Assembly: GCA_958346935.1 (NCBI GenBank)
Contig: CATVTM010000021.1
Span: forward strand, 1 to 28,380
Origin: an uncultured Collinsella sp.
GTDB taxonomy: Bacteria; Actinomycetota; Coriobacteriia; Coriobacteriales; Coriobacteriaceae
Direction of reading: 5' to 3'
DNA: 28,380 nucleotides
The position numbers and the translations under genes were made by a program. Of this stretch, positions 1-6,851 are shown one piece after another. The notes under the pieces were generated by a model, which saw only the letters and a list, made by a program, of their open reading frames with translations, made no database searches and was not told the DNA's origin. The first letter of the stretch is position 1; every line of letters starts with the position of its first letter.

Positions 1-45
1 CAGACTTCCTACACTTGAAAAGTGCGAACATACAAACAGATTCAT
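1..45 (-). CDS. N-terminus of a gene cut by the window edge, possibly a peptidase S51-like protein
   Basis: Fifteen codons are visible on the minus strand, reading MNLFVCSHFSSVGSL, before the sequence runs out. The ATG at 45-43 follows an AAAGGAG ribosome binding site (plus strand 52-58) at normal spacing, and an extended -10 box lies about 50 bases further upstream. This is therefore very probably a real start. The short N-terminus faintly recalls the peptidase E/S51 (class I glutamine amidotransferase-like) family, whose members often begin with a similar 'M-x-L-F-x-x-S' strand. With 15 residues this is only a guess; only the existence of a gene start is well supported. Confidence 0.6.
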   Translation of the reverse strand, partial: MNLFVCSHFSSVGSL

Positions 46-91
46 CAATATTCTCCTTTAGATATAAATTCTTATTTGTTGAACTAAGCCG

Positions 92-100
92 TGTATACCA
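92..100 (-). promoter_or_regulatory. putative extended -10 promoter element for the edge gene
   Basis: On the minus strand the sequence reads TGG-TATACA, an extended -10 box about 47 bases upstream of the ATG of the edge gene. No convincing -35 box is seen at 16-18 bases, which is tolerable for an extended -10 promoter. Assigned from sequence likeness only. Confidence 0.35.
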
Positions 101-180
101 TACGTTCCAATGAAAGAACGCCCTGATATAGCGTAATTTGCTGTTTTCCTGCGTATGTGCGTACACACTCCACAGGAATT

Positions 181-231
181 CTAAGGGCCCTGCCCCCTTA
201 GCACACGGACTTTGGAACAAAGTCTAGTGTG
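181..231. other. two adjacent hairpins in a gene-free region
   Basis: CTAAGGG (181-187) pairs with CCCTTAG (195-201). Immediately next to it, CACAC plus GACTTTG (202-206, 208-214) pairs with CAAAGTC plus GTGTG (218-224, 227-231) around a three-base loop. Neither is followed by a T-run on either strand, so they are not obvious terminators. They lie in the gene-free, AT-richer stretch 46-557, where I find no credible coding sequence. Possible roles are a small RNA, a structured leader of the edge gene, or the remnant of a mobile element; nothing here decides between them. Confidence 0.4.
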
Positions 232-341
232 TTACGCCTTGCCAGAGGTGTACAGGCTCCCGGTACGCACGTACGCAGCAATTGCCATCAATGCGCCATA
301 TAAGTGGCGATTAAGTTCGCATAAAGCGACCTTGGTTCCGC

Positions 342-383
342 AAAGCAAAAGGCAGGATACCATCACCACGATGATACCCTGCC
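342..383 (-). terminator. hairpin with T-rich tail on the minus strand, terminator-like
   Basis: On the minus strand a 14-bp stem (arms at 351-364 and 370-383, with two G-U wobbles) closes a five-base loop and is followed by TTTTGCTTT. The wobbles become A-C mismatches on the plus strand, so the structure is optimal for RNA made leftwards. It is the most distal of three terminator-like hairpins behind the dehydrogenase gene. Confidence 0.5.
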
Positions 384-439
384 TCTGTTCGTTCCTGTTT
401 ACCGTTCCGAGTAGTCCTTCCGCTGAATTACCGATAAAC

Positions 440-488
440 AAAAAAAACGTACCCGAACCCTTTCTCGTAAAGAATCGGGTTCGAGTAC
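440..488 (-). terminator. strong intrinsic terminator, minus strand
   Basis: Arms 449-460 and 477-488 form a 12-bp stem with one G-U wobble, followed on the minus strand by eight T residues (plus strand A at 440-447). It lies about 70 bases beyond the stop codon of the alcohol dehydrogenase and backs up the first terminator at 511-551. Confidence 0.75.
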
Positions 489-510
489 GAACTGAATGCT
501 GGAGCAATAA

Positions 511-551
511 AAAACCACCACAAAGGTGCCTGTCCCCTTTGTGGTGGTTTT
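511..551 (-). terminator. terminator of the alcohol dehydrogenase gene; copy 1 of a 41-bp repeat
   Basis: An almost perfect inverted repeat, with 16-bp arms at 511-526 and 536-551, starts 6 bases after the dehydrogenase stop codon and ends in a T-run on the minus strand. Read on the minus strand, 37 of its 41 bases match the element at 8156-8196 behind the glycosyltransferase. The match includes the loop-proximal core CAAAGGGGACAGGCA. It acts as a terminator, yet the conserved core argues for a dispersed repeat family. Confidence 0.75.
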
Positions 552-557
552 GGTCGG

Positions 558-1646
558 TTAGGCGAGGAGGGTGTGGCCGTAGGCGTTGGCGGCCTTGATG
601 GCGGCGGCGAACTTCTCGTCGGTGAAGGGCTCAGGGTTTCCCTGCTTCCACTCGTTGGTGGCGTGCGCGTACTCGCACAGGGCCGGGATATCGGACTCGG
701 AAAGCCCGACCTGCTCAAGCGTCACGGGCAGCACCATCTGCTTGTTAAAGGCAGCGTAGCGTTCAAGGCTCTCGGTATCGCCCGTGTAGGCGAACAACAC
801 GAGCACGCCCAGGCTCACGACCTCGCCGTGCAGGTAGGTGCCCTCACGCGGAATGCTGCAGGTGGCGTTGTAGAACGCGTGTGCCACGCTCGAGTTGTAG
901 TAGTAATCGTTTTGGTTGGTCAGGTTCGAGACATAGCCCGTGTTGACCACGATGTCGAGCGCGATCTGCTTGACGGCTTCGCTCGACAGGTTCTTGCGTA
1001 CGTCCTCAAGACCCTGGACGCCATAAGTAAACAGCGGGTCGGAGCAGGTGTGGGCAAGTGCCAGGCCAAGACCGGCGGTATGCTCCAAATTACCGGCGCT
1101 CGTGGCGTATTCGACCTCAGGCTGCTTAGACAGGGCATCGCCCACACCGGCCCAGAAGTACTCTGCCGGTGCCTCGGCGATGATCTTGGGGTTGATGAAG
1201 ATGTGGGCCGGTCGGTTGGGGTACGAATAGCCCTCGAGCGAGCCGTCGTCGTTGTACACGACGGCAATGGCGGTCGCGGCGGAGCAGTTGGAACAGATCG
1301 TCGGGACCGTAAAGACGATCTTCTTGAGCTCGATAGCTGCGGTCTTCACGGTGTCGAGCGCCTTGCCGCCGCCGCATGCGATAAGCACGTCGGCTTCCTG
1401 GCAGGCAGGGGAGTTTACGACCTTGGCGATATTTGCGCGCGTACTGTTGGTGCCGTAGACGCGCGTCTCCAGAATTTCGACGTCGGTACCCGCCAGCGCA
1501 GCTTCGATACCGGGAAGTGCTGCGGCCAGTGCCCGCTTGCCACCGATGATCGCGACCTTCTTCGCGCCGTACTCGGCCAGCGCGCCGGGCAGCTCGTCAA
1601 AGCAATCCTCGCCAACGGTGTAGTCGCTCATTCCAATCGTGCGCAT
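558..1646 (-). CDS. iron-containing alcohol dehydrogenase family protein (glycerol dehydrogenase / HcxA-like)
   Basis: A 362-residue group III alcohol dehydrogenase: NAD(P)-dependent oxidation or reduction of a small polyol, alcohol or 2-hydroxy acid in the cytoplasm. An N-terminal nucleotide-binding domain carries GGGK (92-95, as in GGGKxxDTxK of glycerol dehydrogenase). The C-terminal helical domain supplies the metal ligands Asp170 (GVGDALSK), His256 (SSVAHAF) and His273 (YLHGEV), all in the expected contexts. The segment around 113-135 (TVPTICSNCSAATA, YNDDG) is closer to the YbdH/HcxA hydroxycarboxylate branch than to classical GldA, so the substrate is open. ATG 1646 has AGAAGG upstream (1652-1657); an internal Met6 is an alternative start. 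Monocistronic, divergent from ileS, with a LacI/CcpA-type palindrome before it and strong terminators behind. Confidence 0.88.
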   Translation of the reverse strand: MRTIGMSDYTVGEDCFDELPGALAEYGAKKVAIIGGKRALAAALPGIEAALAGTDVEILETRVYGTNSTRANIAKVVNSPACQEADVLIACGGGKALDTVKTAAIELKKIVFTVPTICSNCSAATAIAVVYNDDGSLEGYSYPNRPAHIFINPKIIAEAPAEYFWAGVGDALSKQPEVEYATSAGNLEHTAGLGLALAHTCSDPLFTYGVQGLEDVRKNLSSEAVKQIALDIVVNTGYVSNLTNQNDYYYNSSVAHAFYNATCSIPREGTYLHGEVVSLGVLVLFAYTGDTESLERYAAFNKQMVLPVTLEQVGLSESDIPALCEYAHATNEWKQGNPEPFTDEKFAAAIKAANAYGHTLLA

Positions 1647-1665
1647 AGCAACCTTCTTTCGTTCG

Positions 1666-1679
1666 ATAAAGCGCTTTCA
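1666..1679. promoter_or_regulatory. cre-like / LacI-family operator palindrome upstream of the dehydrogenase
   Basis: ATAAAGCGCTTTCA contains the perfect 10-bp palindrome AAAGCGCTTT and matches the catabolite-responsive element consensus TGWNANCGNTNWCA at 12 of 14 positions. It is about 20 bases upstream of the dehydrogenase ATG, where a bound repressor would block transcription or elongation. The regulator is unknown; any LacI/GalR-family protein could use such a site. Confidence 0.4.
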
Positions 1680-1767
1680 GGTATTTTGCTCCAAGAGAAG
1701 GTCCACATCCACGAGAAATTTCGAACGTATAAAACCAGTGTTGAGGGTTTTTCGCCGGCGCGGAACG

Positions 1768-1776
1768 TGCTAGCAT
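1768..1776 (+). promoter_or_regulatory. putative extended -10 promoter for the ileS T-box transcript
   Basis: TGC-TAGCAT forms an extended -10 element about 20 bases before the base of T-box stem I at 1797, the right distance for a transcript starting near 1783. No good -35 box sits 16-18 bases upstream. TTGAGG at 1741 is too far away. Confidence 0.4.
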
Positions 1777-1796
1777 ACTCCGCATAAGCGTTGATG

Positions 1797-2089
1797 GGGA
1801 CGAGTAGTCGGCCGTCCGCATGCCACAGAGAGCGGGGAGCGCTGAGAACCCGTGCATGCGACCGATGAATATCACCCCGGAGCTGCGGTCCCAACGGACG
1901 TGCTGCGCAGGCACGTCTTAGTAGATATCGCCGAGATGGTCGTCGATACAGGCCAGCCGAGTAACGGATGCGAGCGCGCGAATACGCGGGCGAGGGCATC
2001 TAAGCTGGGTGGTTAAACGAAGAGCTTTTGCGGGCGTACAGCTCGTTTTGTGGCGCTTCGTCCCAGCTTGTAGGGACGGGCGCTTTTTT
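1797..2089 (+). promoter_or_regulatory. T-box leader (tRNA-Ile sensing) of ileS
   Basis: A full transcriptional T-box. Stem I is closed by GGGAC (1797-1801) with GTCCC (1888-1892). Its distal part shows the canonical CAGAGAG and GCTGAGAACC loop motifs, and its specifier loop reads GAAT-AUC-ACC with the Ile codon AUC at 1871-1873. A linker hairpin follows at 1897-1916. The antiterminator is formed by AAGCTGGG (2002-2009) with CCCAGCTT (2062-2069) and ACGAAG (2017-2022) with CTTCGT (2056-2061). Between them is a 7-base bulge TGGTTAA (2010-2016), whose TGGT can pair with the ACCA end of uncharged tRNA-Ile. The competing terminator is at 2052-2089. The bulge differs from the family consensus TGGNACC in its last three bases. 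Uncharged tRNA-Ile should raise ileS expression. Confidence 0.92.
2052..2089 (+). terminator. conditional terminator of the ileS T-box
   Basis: A GC-rich stem, 2052-2064 against 2073-2083, is followed by six T residues (2084-2089). Its 5' arm overlaps the 3' arm of the antiterminator (2056-2069), so the two folds exclude each other. It lies 43 bases before the ileS start. Confidence 0.85.
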
Positions 2090-2132
2090 GGTGCCCAACG
2101 GGCGTGTGCGCCCATGACATGAAAGGGGTACC

Positions 2133-4934
2133 GTGGCAAACGAGTACAAGCAGACGATGAATCTGCCCAAGACCGGTTTTCCCATGCGTGCCGGTCTTTC
2201 CAAGTCCGAGCCCAAACGACTCAAGGACTGGCAGGACAACAAGGTCTACGAGCAGGTTCTGAAGAAGAACGAGGGTCACAAGAAGTTCGTACTGCACGAC
2301 GGCCCTCCGTACGCCAACGGCCCGATCCACATCGGCCATGCCATGAACAAGATCTCCAAGGACATGATCAACCGTTACTGGATGATGCAGGGCTATGAGG
2401 TTCCCTATGTCCCCGGTTGGGACTGCCATGGTCAGCCGATCGAGCACAAGGTCGAGGAGAAGCTCGGCACCGAGAAGTTCAACCAGACCTCCACGGCTAA
2501 GATCCGTGAGCTGTGCAACAAGTTCGCTGTCGAGAACATCGAGCTGCAGAAGGCCGGCTTCCGTCGTCTGGGCGTGCTCGGCGACTGGGACAACCCCTAT
2601 CTGACGCTCTATCACCAGCATGACGCCGCCGACATCGAGGTTTTCAAGGCCATGTTCGATAAGGGCATGATCTATCGCGGTCACAAGCCCGTCCACTGGT
2701 GCAAGCACTGCCACACCGCGCTTGCCGAGGCCGAGATCGAGTACTCCGACGAGACGAGCCCGTCCATCTTCGTGCGCTTTGAGATGACCTCCAAGCCCGC
2801 AGGCCTCGAGAACTTCGACGGCCCGGTTGACTTTATCATCTGGACGACCACGCCGTGGACCATCCCCTCCGACCAGGCAGTTTCTCTCAAGCCCGGCGCC
2901 GCCTATGTCGCCGTTGAGCACGAGGGTCGTGCCGAGGTCATGCTCGAGGACCTGGCTCCCAAGTGCTGCGAGGAGTTTGGTTGGGAGTACACCCCGGTTA
3001 TGGTCGACGGTAAGCCCTATGTGGTTCCCGCCGAGACCTTCCACCACATCCACTACAAGCAGCCAATCTTTGACGGTGTTGAGGGCGTGGCGCTGCTGGC
3101 CGATTACGTCGGTGTCGATGACGGTACCGGTATCGTTCACAACTCGCCCGGCCACGGCGTCGACGACTACTTTGCCTGCCTCAAGGAGGGCATTAACGAC
3201 ATCTGCATGCCGGTCGATGACGACGGCAAGTTTTACACCGGTGAGGAGTTTGGCACCGGTGGCCCCTTCAGCGGTATGGATACCGATGAGGCCAACCCGC
3301 ACATCATCGAGTTCCTGCGCGAGCGCGGCACCCTGGTCCTCGAGAAGAAGATCACGCACAGCTATCCGCACTGCTGGCGCTGCAAGCACCCGGTGCTCTT
3401 CCGTGCCACCGACCAGTGGTTTGTCTCGATGGACAAGACCGGTTTGCGCGAGCAGGCTGGTAAGGAGGTCCGCGAGAACGTCAAGTGGTATCCGGCTCAC
3501 GCCGCCAACCGCATTGGCGCCATGGTCGAGCAGCGTCCCGACTGGTGCATCAGCCGTCAGCGCAACTGGGGCGTGCCCATCCCGAGTTACACCTGCGCCG
3601 ACTGCGGCGAGAAGGTCATGAACGACGCCACGCTCGACGCCGTCATCAAGCTCTTCCACGAGAAGGGCTCCGACGCCTGGTTCACCGACGCTCCCGAGAG
3701 CTACCTGGGCGAGGCCTGCGTCTGCCCCAAGTGCGGCGGCCATCACCTCAAGGCCGATAAGGACATCCTCGACGTGTGGTGGGATTCCGGCGTCTCCTGG
3801 AAGGCCGTCTGCGAGTATCGCCCTGAGCTTGAGTACCCGGCGGATGTGTACCTCGAGGGCTCCGACCAGCATCGTGGTTGGTTCCAGAGCTCGCTGCTCA
3901 CCTCGGTGGGTGCCAATGGTCACGCCCCGTACAAGGCAGTCGTCTCGCAGGGCTTCACCCTCGACGGCCAGGGCCGCAAGATGTCCAAGTCGCTCGGCAA
4001 CGTCATCGACCCCAACAAGGTTTGTGACGAGATGGGCGCCGACATCATCCGCCTGTGGGTTGCCTCCGTTGACACCAGCTCCGATGTCTCCATCGACCAC
4101 GAGATTCTCGCTCGTACGTCCGATGCCTATCGTCGTTTCCGTAACACGTTACGCTTCCTGCTCTCCGAGCTTGAGGGTCAGTTTGAGCCTGAGACCGGCG
4201 GCGTCGCCTTTGCCGACCTGCTGCCGCTCGACAAGCTCATGGTTGCCCGCCTGACTCAGGTCCAGGCCGAGGTCGACGACGCCTACGCCAGCTACGAGTT
4301 CCCGCGCGCCTACCGTGCGCTCTACGACTTCGTGGTTACCGAGCTCTCCAACGTGTACCTCGACGCCCTGAAGGACCGTCTGTACTGCGACAAGCCCGGC
4401 TCGCTCGAGCGCCGCAGCGCCCAGACCGTGCTCGCCGAGCTCTTCTCGATGCTCATGCGCGACCTTCAGCCGATCCTGTCCTACACCGTCGACGAGGCCA
4501 TGGCCTATGCGCCCGCCGGTTGTGTCGACCACCAGAAGTACGCCGCGCTGCTCGATTGGTACAAGTCGCCCATCACGGTTGACGAGGCCAATGAGTTTGA
4601 GGGCGTGCTCGAGGCTTCGCTCGAGCTCCGCAGCGCCGTGACCAAGGCCCTTGAGGATGCCCGTTCTGCCGGCACCTTCACCAAGAGCCAGCAGGTCCGC
4701 GTCAAGGCGGTCGTTCCTGCCGAGATGTACGCGCTGCTGACCGGCGACAAGGCCGTCGATCTGGCCGAGTTCTACATCGTCTCCGATGTTGAGCTGACCC
4801 AGGGCGAGGAACTTTCCGTTGCTATTGAGGCTGCCGAGGGCGAGTGCTGCGACCGTTGCTGGAACTACCGCACCACCGTCGGCGAGTACAACGGCCATGC
4901 ACATATCTGCAAGCGCTGCGCGAATGCCCTTTAA
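2133..4934 (+). CDS. ileS: isoleucyl-tRNA synthetase
   Basis: A class I aminoacyl-tRNA synthetase that charges tRNA-Ile and hydrolyses misactivated valine in its CP1 editing domain. The 933-residue length is typical of the bacterial, ~940-residue type. HIGH is at 66-69, the tryptophan-rich editing insertion follows, KMSKS is at 616-620, and a C-terminal zinc finger (CDRCW...CKRC) ends the protein, all intact. The GTG start is supported by AAAGGGG just upstream (2122-2128) and by the usual N-terminal position of the HIGH motif; the next in-frame ATG at 2157 lacks a ribosome binding site. It stands alone behind its T-box leader and is closed by a terminator at 5005-5043. Codon use is strongly biased to C-ending codons, as expected for a highly expressed gene. 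Confidence 0.98.
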   Translation: MANEYKQTMNLPKTGFPMRAGLSKSEPKRLKDWQDNKVYEQVLKKNEGHKKFVLHDGPPYANGPIHIGHAMNKISKDMINRYWMMQGYEVPYVPGWDCHGQPIEHKVEEKLGTEKFNQTSTAKIRELCNKFAVENIELQKAGFRRLGVLGDWDNPYLTLYHQHDAADIEVFKAMFDKGMIYRGHKPVHWCKHCHTALAEAEIEYSDETSPSIFVRFEMTSKPAGLENFDGPVDFIIWTTTPWTIPSDQAVSLKPGAAYVAVEHEGRAEVMLEDLAPKCCEEFGWEYTPVMVDGKPYVVPAETFHHIHYKQPIFDGVEGVALLADYVGVDDGTGIVHNSPGHGVDDYFACLKEGINDICMPVDDDGKFYTGEEFGTGGPFSGMDTDEANPHIIEFLRERGTLVLEKKITHSYPHCWRCKHPVLFRATDQWFVSMDKTGLREQAGKEVRENVKWYPAHAANRIGAMVEQRPDWCISRQRNWGVPIPSYTCADCGEKVMNDATLDAVIKLFHEKGSDAWFTDAPESYLGEACVCPKCGGHHLKADKDILDVWWDSGVSWKAVCEYRPELEYPADVYLEGSDQHRGWFQSSLLTSVGANGHAPYKAVVSQGFTLDGQGRKMSKSLGNVIDPNKVCDEMGADIIRLWVASVDTSSDVSIDHEILARTSDAYRRFRNTLRFLLSELEGQFEPETGGVAFADLLPLDKLMVARLTQVQAEVDDAYASYEFPRAYRALYDFVVTELSNVYLDALKDRLYCDKPGSLERRSAQTVLAELFSMLMRDLQPILSYTVDEAMAYAPAGCVDHQKYAALLDWYKSPITVDEANEFEGVLEASLELRSAVTKALEDARSAGTFTKSQQVRVKAVVPAEMYALLTGDKAVDLAEFYIVSDVELTQGEELSVAIEAAEGECCDRCWNYRTTVGEYNGHAHICKRCANAL

Positions 4935-5004
4935 GGCACGGTAACTCGGCATTTTAGTTATTGGGAGAATTTGGACGCCTTCGGCCCATTTGCTCCGCTG
5001 AATA

Positions 5005-5043
5005 AAAGCGGCATTCTGTTTTTCGGAATGCCGCTTTCTTTTT
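5005..5043 (+). terminator. intrinsic terminator of ileS
   Basis: AAAGCGGCATTC (5005-5016) pairs with GAATGCCGCTTT (5026-5037), followed by CTTTTT. The stem is perfect, 12 bp. The remainder of the 4935-5156 gap holds no recognised feature beyond a weak AT-rich -10-like stretch near 5099-5106 that could serve lspA. Confidence 0.9.
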
Positions 5044-5156
5044 ATGCTGGTTATTTATCTGGCGTTAGCGAATATGTCGTGCGCTCTGCGTGTGGCAATA
5101 TAAGATGGTTAATTGCGTTAAACGGAATTCGATGTTCTTGAGGGTAGGGGATTGAT

Positions 5157-5756
5157 TTGGGTCGTGCTGGGGGTATGACGCCGCCTTTGCGTTGGCGGTT
5201 GGGTGTTGCTGGTGGGGTGGCGCTGGTTGTGCTGCTTGTTGACCAGCTGACCAAGCTTGCGGTTCGTGCCGTGGGCGAAGCTTTGCATGTGACTGTCATC
5301 CCCGGTGTCATCGACTTTATGCTTGTCCGCAATATCGGTGCTGCCTTTAGCATGGGTGAGGGGCATGGCATCGCGTTTGCCGTGCTGGCGTTGGCGGTCA
5401 TTATCGCTATTGTCGTGTACTTGCTCCGCGCGCCCCAGCTCGCTCGTCTTGAGGTTGTGGGCATGGCTATGGTTGCGGGCGGTGCTATCGGCAACGCTAT
5501 CGATCGTTTGGCCTTTGGCTTTGTGACCGATTTTATTGCCACCACGTTCATCGACTTTCCCGTCTTTAACGTGGCCGATATCGGCATTACGGTCGGTGTG
5601 GTGCTGGCACTCATCGGGTACATGTTCTTGAGTCCCGCTGCTCGCGATGTCGATGCGACCGCCGAGCTCAACGCCCGTGACGAAGCCCGCGCCAAACGCA
5701 AAGCCAAACAGCGTGGGGAGCGTGCCCGCAAGATTCGCGAAAGGAATGAGCGTTAA
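5157..5756 (+). CDS. lspA: lipoprotein signal peptidase (signal peptidase II)
   Basis: An inner-membrane aspartyl protease that removes the signal peptide from diacylglyceryl-prolipoproteins. Of its 199 residues about 160 are the four-helix core. It has an early DQLTK motif, the NIGAAFS segment, and the two catalytic aspartates: Asp116 in GNAIDR and Asp141 in FNVAD. The last 40 or so residues form a highly charged, Lys/Arg-rich tail not needed for catalysis. The TTG start is preferred because AGGGG (5146-5150) is 6 bases upstream. The next candidate, ATG 5175, lacks a spaced ribosome binding site but would leave the first helix intact. The stop codon overlaps the start of rluD (TAATG), so the two are co-translated. 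Confidence 0.95.
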   Translation: MGRAGGMTPPLRWRLGVAGGVALVVLLVDQLTKLAVRAVGEALHVTVIPGVIDFMLVRNIGAAFSMGEGHGIAFAVLALAVIIAIVVYLLRAPQLARLEVVGMAMVAGGAIGNAIDRLAFGFVTDFIATTFIDFPVFNVADIGITVGVVLALIGYMFLSPAARDVDATAELNARDEARAKRKAKQRGERARKIRERNER

Positions 5757-6769
5757 TGGCCGACATCCATATTCTTGTTGCCGACGATTCCGCTGGTCAG
5801 CGTCTCGACGCCTATTTGGGTGCCAACGATAGCTGCCCCACGCGCTCTGCCTGTGCGCATCTGATCGAGGGCGGTGCCGTTGCCGTCAACGGCGAGACCT
5901 GCCTGTCAAAAAAGTATGCCGTGCGCCCCGGTGACCGCATCTCGGTCGACCTGCCCGAGCCGCACGATCCGACTGACGTGATTCCTGAGGCCATTCCCCT
6001 CGATATTCGTTACGAGGACGACTACCTCATCGTGCTCTCCAAGCAGCGCGGCCTTGTGTGCCATCCCGCCCATGGCCACGAGAGCGGCACGCTTGCGAAC
6101 GCTCTGGTCTACCACTGCGGCATCGGTCATCTTGGTACTGTGCAGGGTGAGGACCGCCCCGGCATCGTGCATCGCCTGGATCGCGATACCTCGGGCCTTA
6201 TGCTCGCGGCAAAAGACGACGACACCCAGCGCGCGCTTCAAAATCTCATCCGCACGCGCACGCTCGACCGTCGCTATATCACGCTCGTTCACGGGCACAT
6301 AGCCATGGACGAGGGCACCATCAATACCGGTATCGCCCGTTCCACGCGCGACCGCGTCAAGATGGCGGTTTCCGATGACCCCTTTGCCCGTCAGGCCATT
6401 ACGACCTTTAAGGTCCTCGAGCGCTTCGATTCCACGCGTTTTGACGACGGCTATACGCTCGTCGAGTGCCACCTGTTTACGGGCCGCACACATCAGATTC
6501 GCGTGCATATGCGCCATATCAACCACGCCTGCGTGGGCGATCCGCTCTACGGCAAGTGCGATGCACGCGCCGATCAGGGTCTGACCAGGCAATTCCTTCA
6601 TTCTTGGCGTGTGGCGTTCGATCATCCCGTGACGGGGGGGCGCATTGAGTGCCGTGACGAGCTTCCGTGGGATCTTGCGGCGGTTCTCGACGATCTGGCT
6701 CCGCGCTCGCTCGGTCGCACGGCCGCTGGCGACGAAATCGTCCCGCAGCTCGGTTTGCTTGAGGCCTAG
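5756..6769 (+). CDS. rluD: 23S rRNA pseudouridine synthase, RluD/RluA family
   Basis: It converts uridine to pseudouridine in structured RNA, in this family usually helix 69 of 23S rRNA. The 337-residue protein has an N-terminal S4 RNA-binding domain (about residues 10-75). A catalytic domain follows, with HRLDRDTSG in which Asp142 is the nucleophile, and a GRTHQIRVH motif further on. The gene overlaps lspA by one base, the usual lspA-rluD pairing in Gram-positive bacteria. RluD is the likeliest member, but the exact uridine target cannot be told from sequence. An 82-base gap with a promoter-like sequence separates it from the next gene. Confidence 0.93.
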   Translation: MADIHILVADDSAGQRLDAYLGANDSCPTRSACAHLIEGGAVAVNGETCLSKKYAVRPGDRISVDLPEPHDPTDVIPEAIPLDIRYEDDYLIVLSKQRGLVCHPAHGHESGTLANALVYHCGIGHLGTVQGEDRPGIVHRLDRDTSGLMLAAKDDDTQRALQNLIRTRTLDRRYITLVHGHIAMDEGTINTGIARSTRDRVKMAVSDDPFARQAITTFKVLERFDSTRFDDGYTLVECHLFTGRTHQIRVHMRHINHACVGDPLYGKCDARADQGLTRQFLHSWRVAFDHPVTGGRIECRDELPWDLAAVLDDLAPRSLGRTAAGDEIVPQLGLLEA

Positions 6770-6787
6770 CCAGTATTAGGTGGTTTC

Positions 6788-6817
6788 TTGAACTCGGTAA
6801 GCCTGCGGTAAGATATA
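6788..6817 (+). promoter_or_regulatory. putative promoter for the glycosyltransferase gene
   Basis: TTGAAC (6788-6793) and GATATA (6812-6817) are 18 bases apart in the short gap after rluD, about 35 bases before the start codon. The -35 is good; the -10 is only fair. Confidence 0.4.
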
Positions 6818-6851
6818 CGATTGTTTACGTAACGCGTTGCTGGGAGCCTAC

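Noticed and set aside
232..507. 91-codon open frame on the minus strand in the left intergenic region
   Set aside because: Its first third runs through the strong terminator at 440-488, its start has no ribosome binding site, and the product resembles nothing known. An internal ATG near 375 lies inside the hairpin 351-383.
1741..1746. TTGAGG as -35 box of the ileS promoter
   Set aside because: It is 24 bases before the best -10 box, outside the workable spacing.
573..1787. 404-codon plus-strand open frame over the dehydrogenase
   Set aside because: The minus-strand frame carries the conserved GGGK and all metal ligands; the plus-strand frame has low-complexity Gly/Val content and no ribosome binding site.
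2013..4100. 695-codon open frame antisense to ileS
   Set aside because: A shadow of the strongly biased ileS codon use; ileS itself has complete motifs, and the antisense frame has no start signal or recognisable domain.
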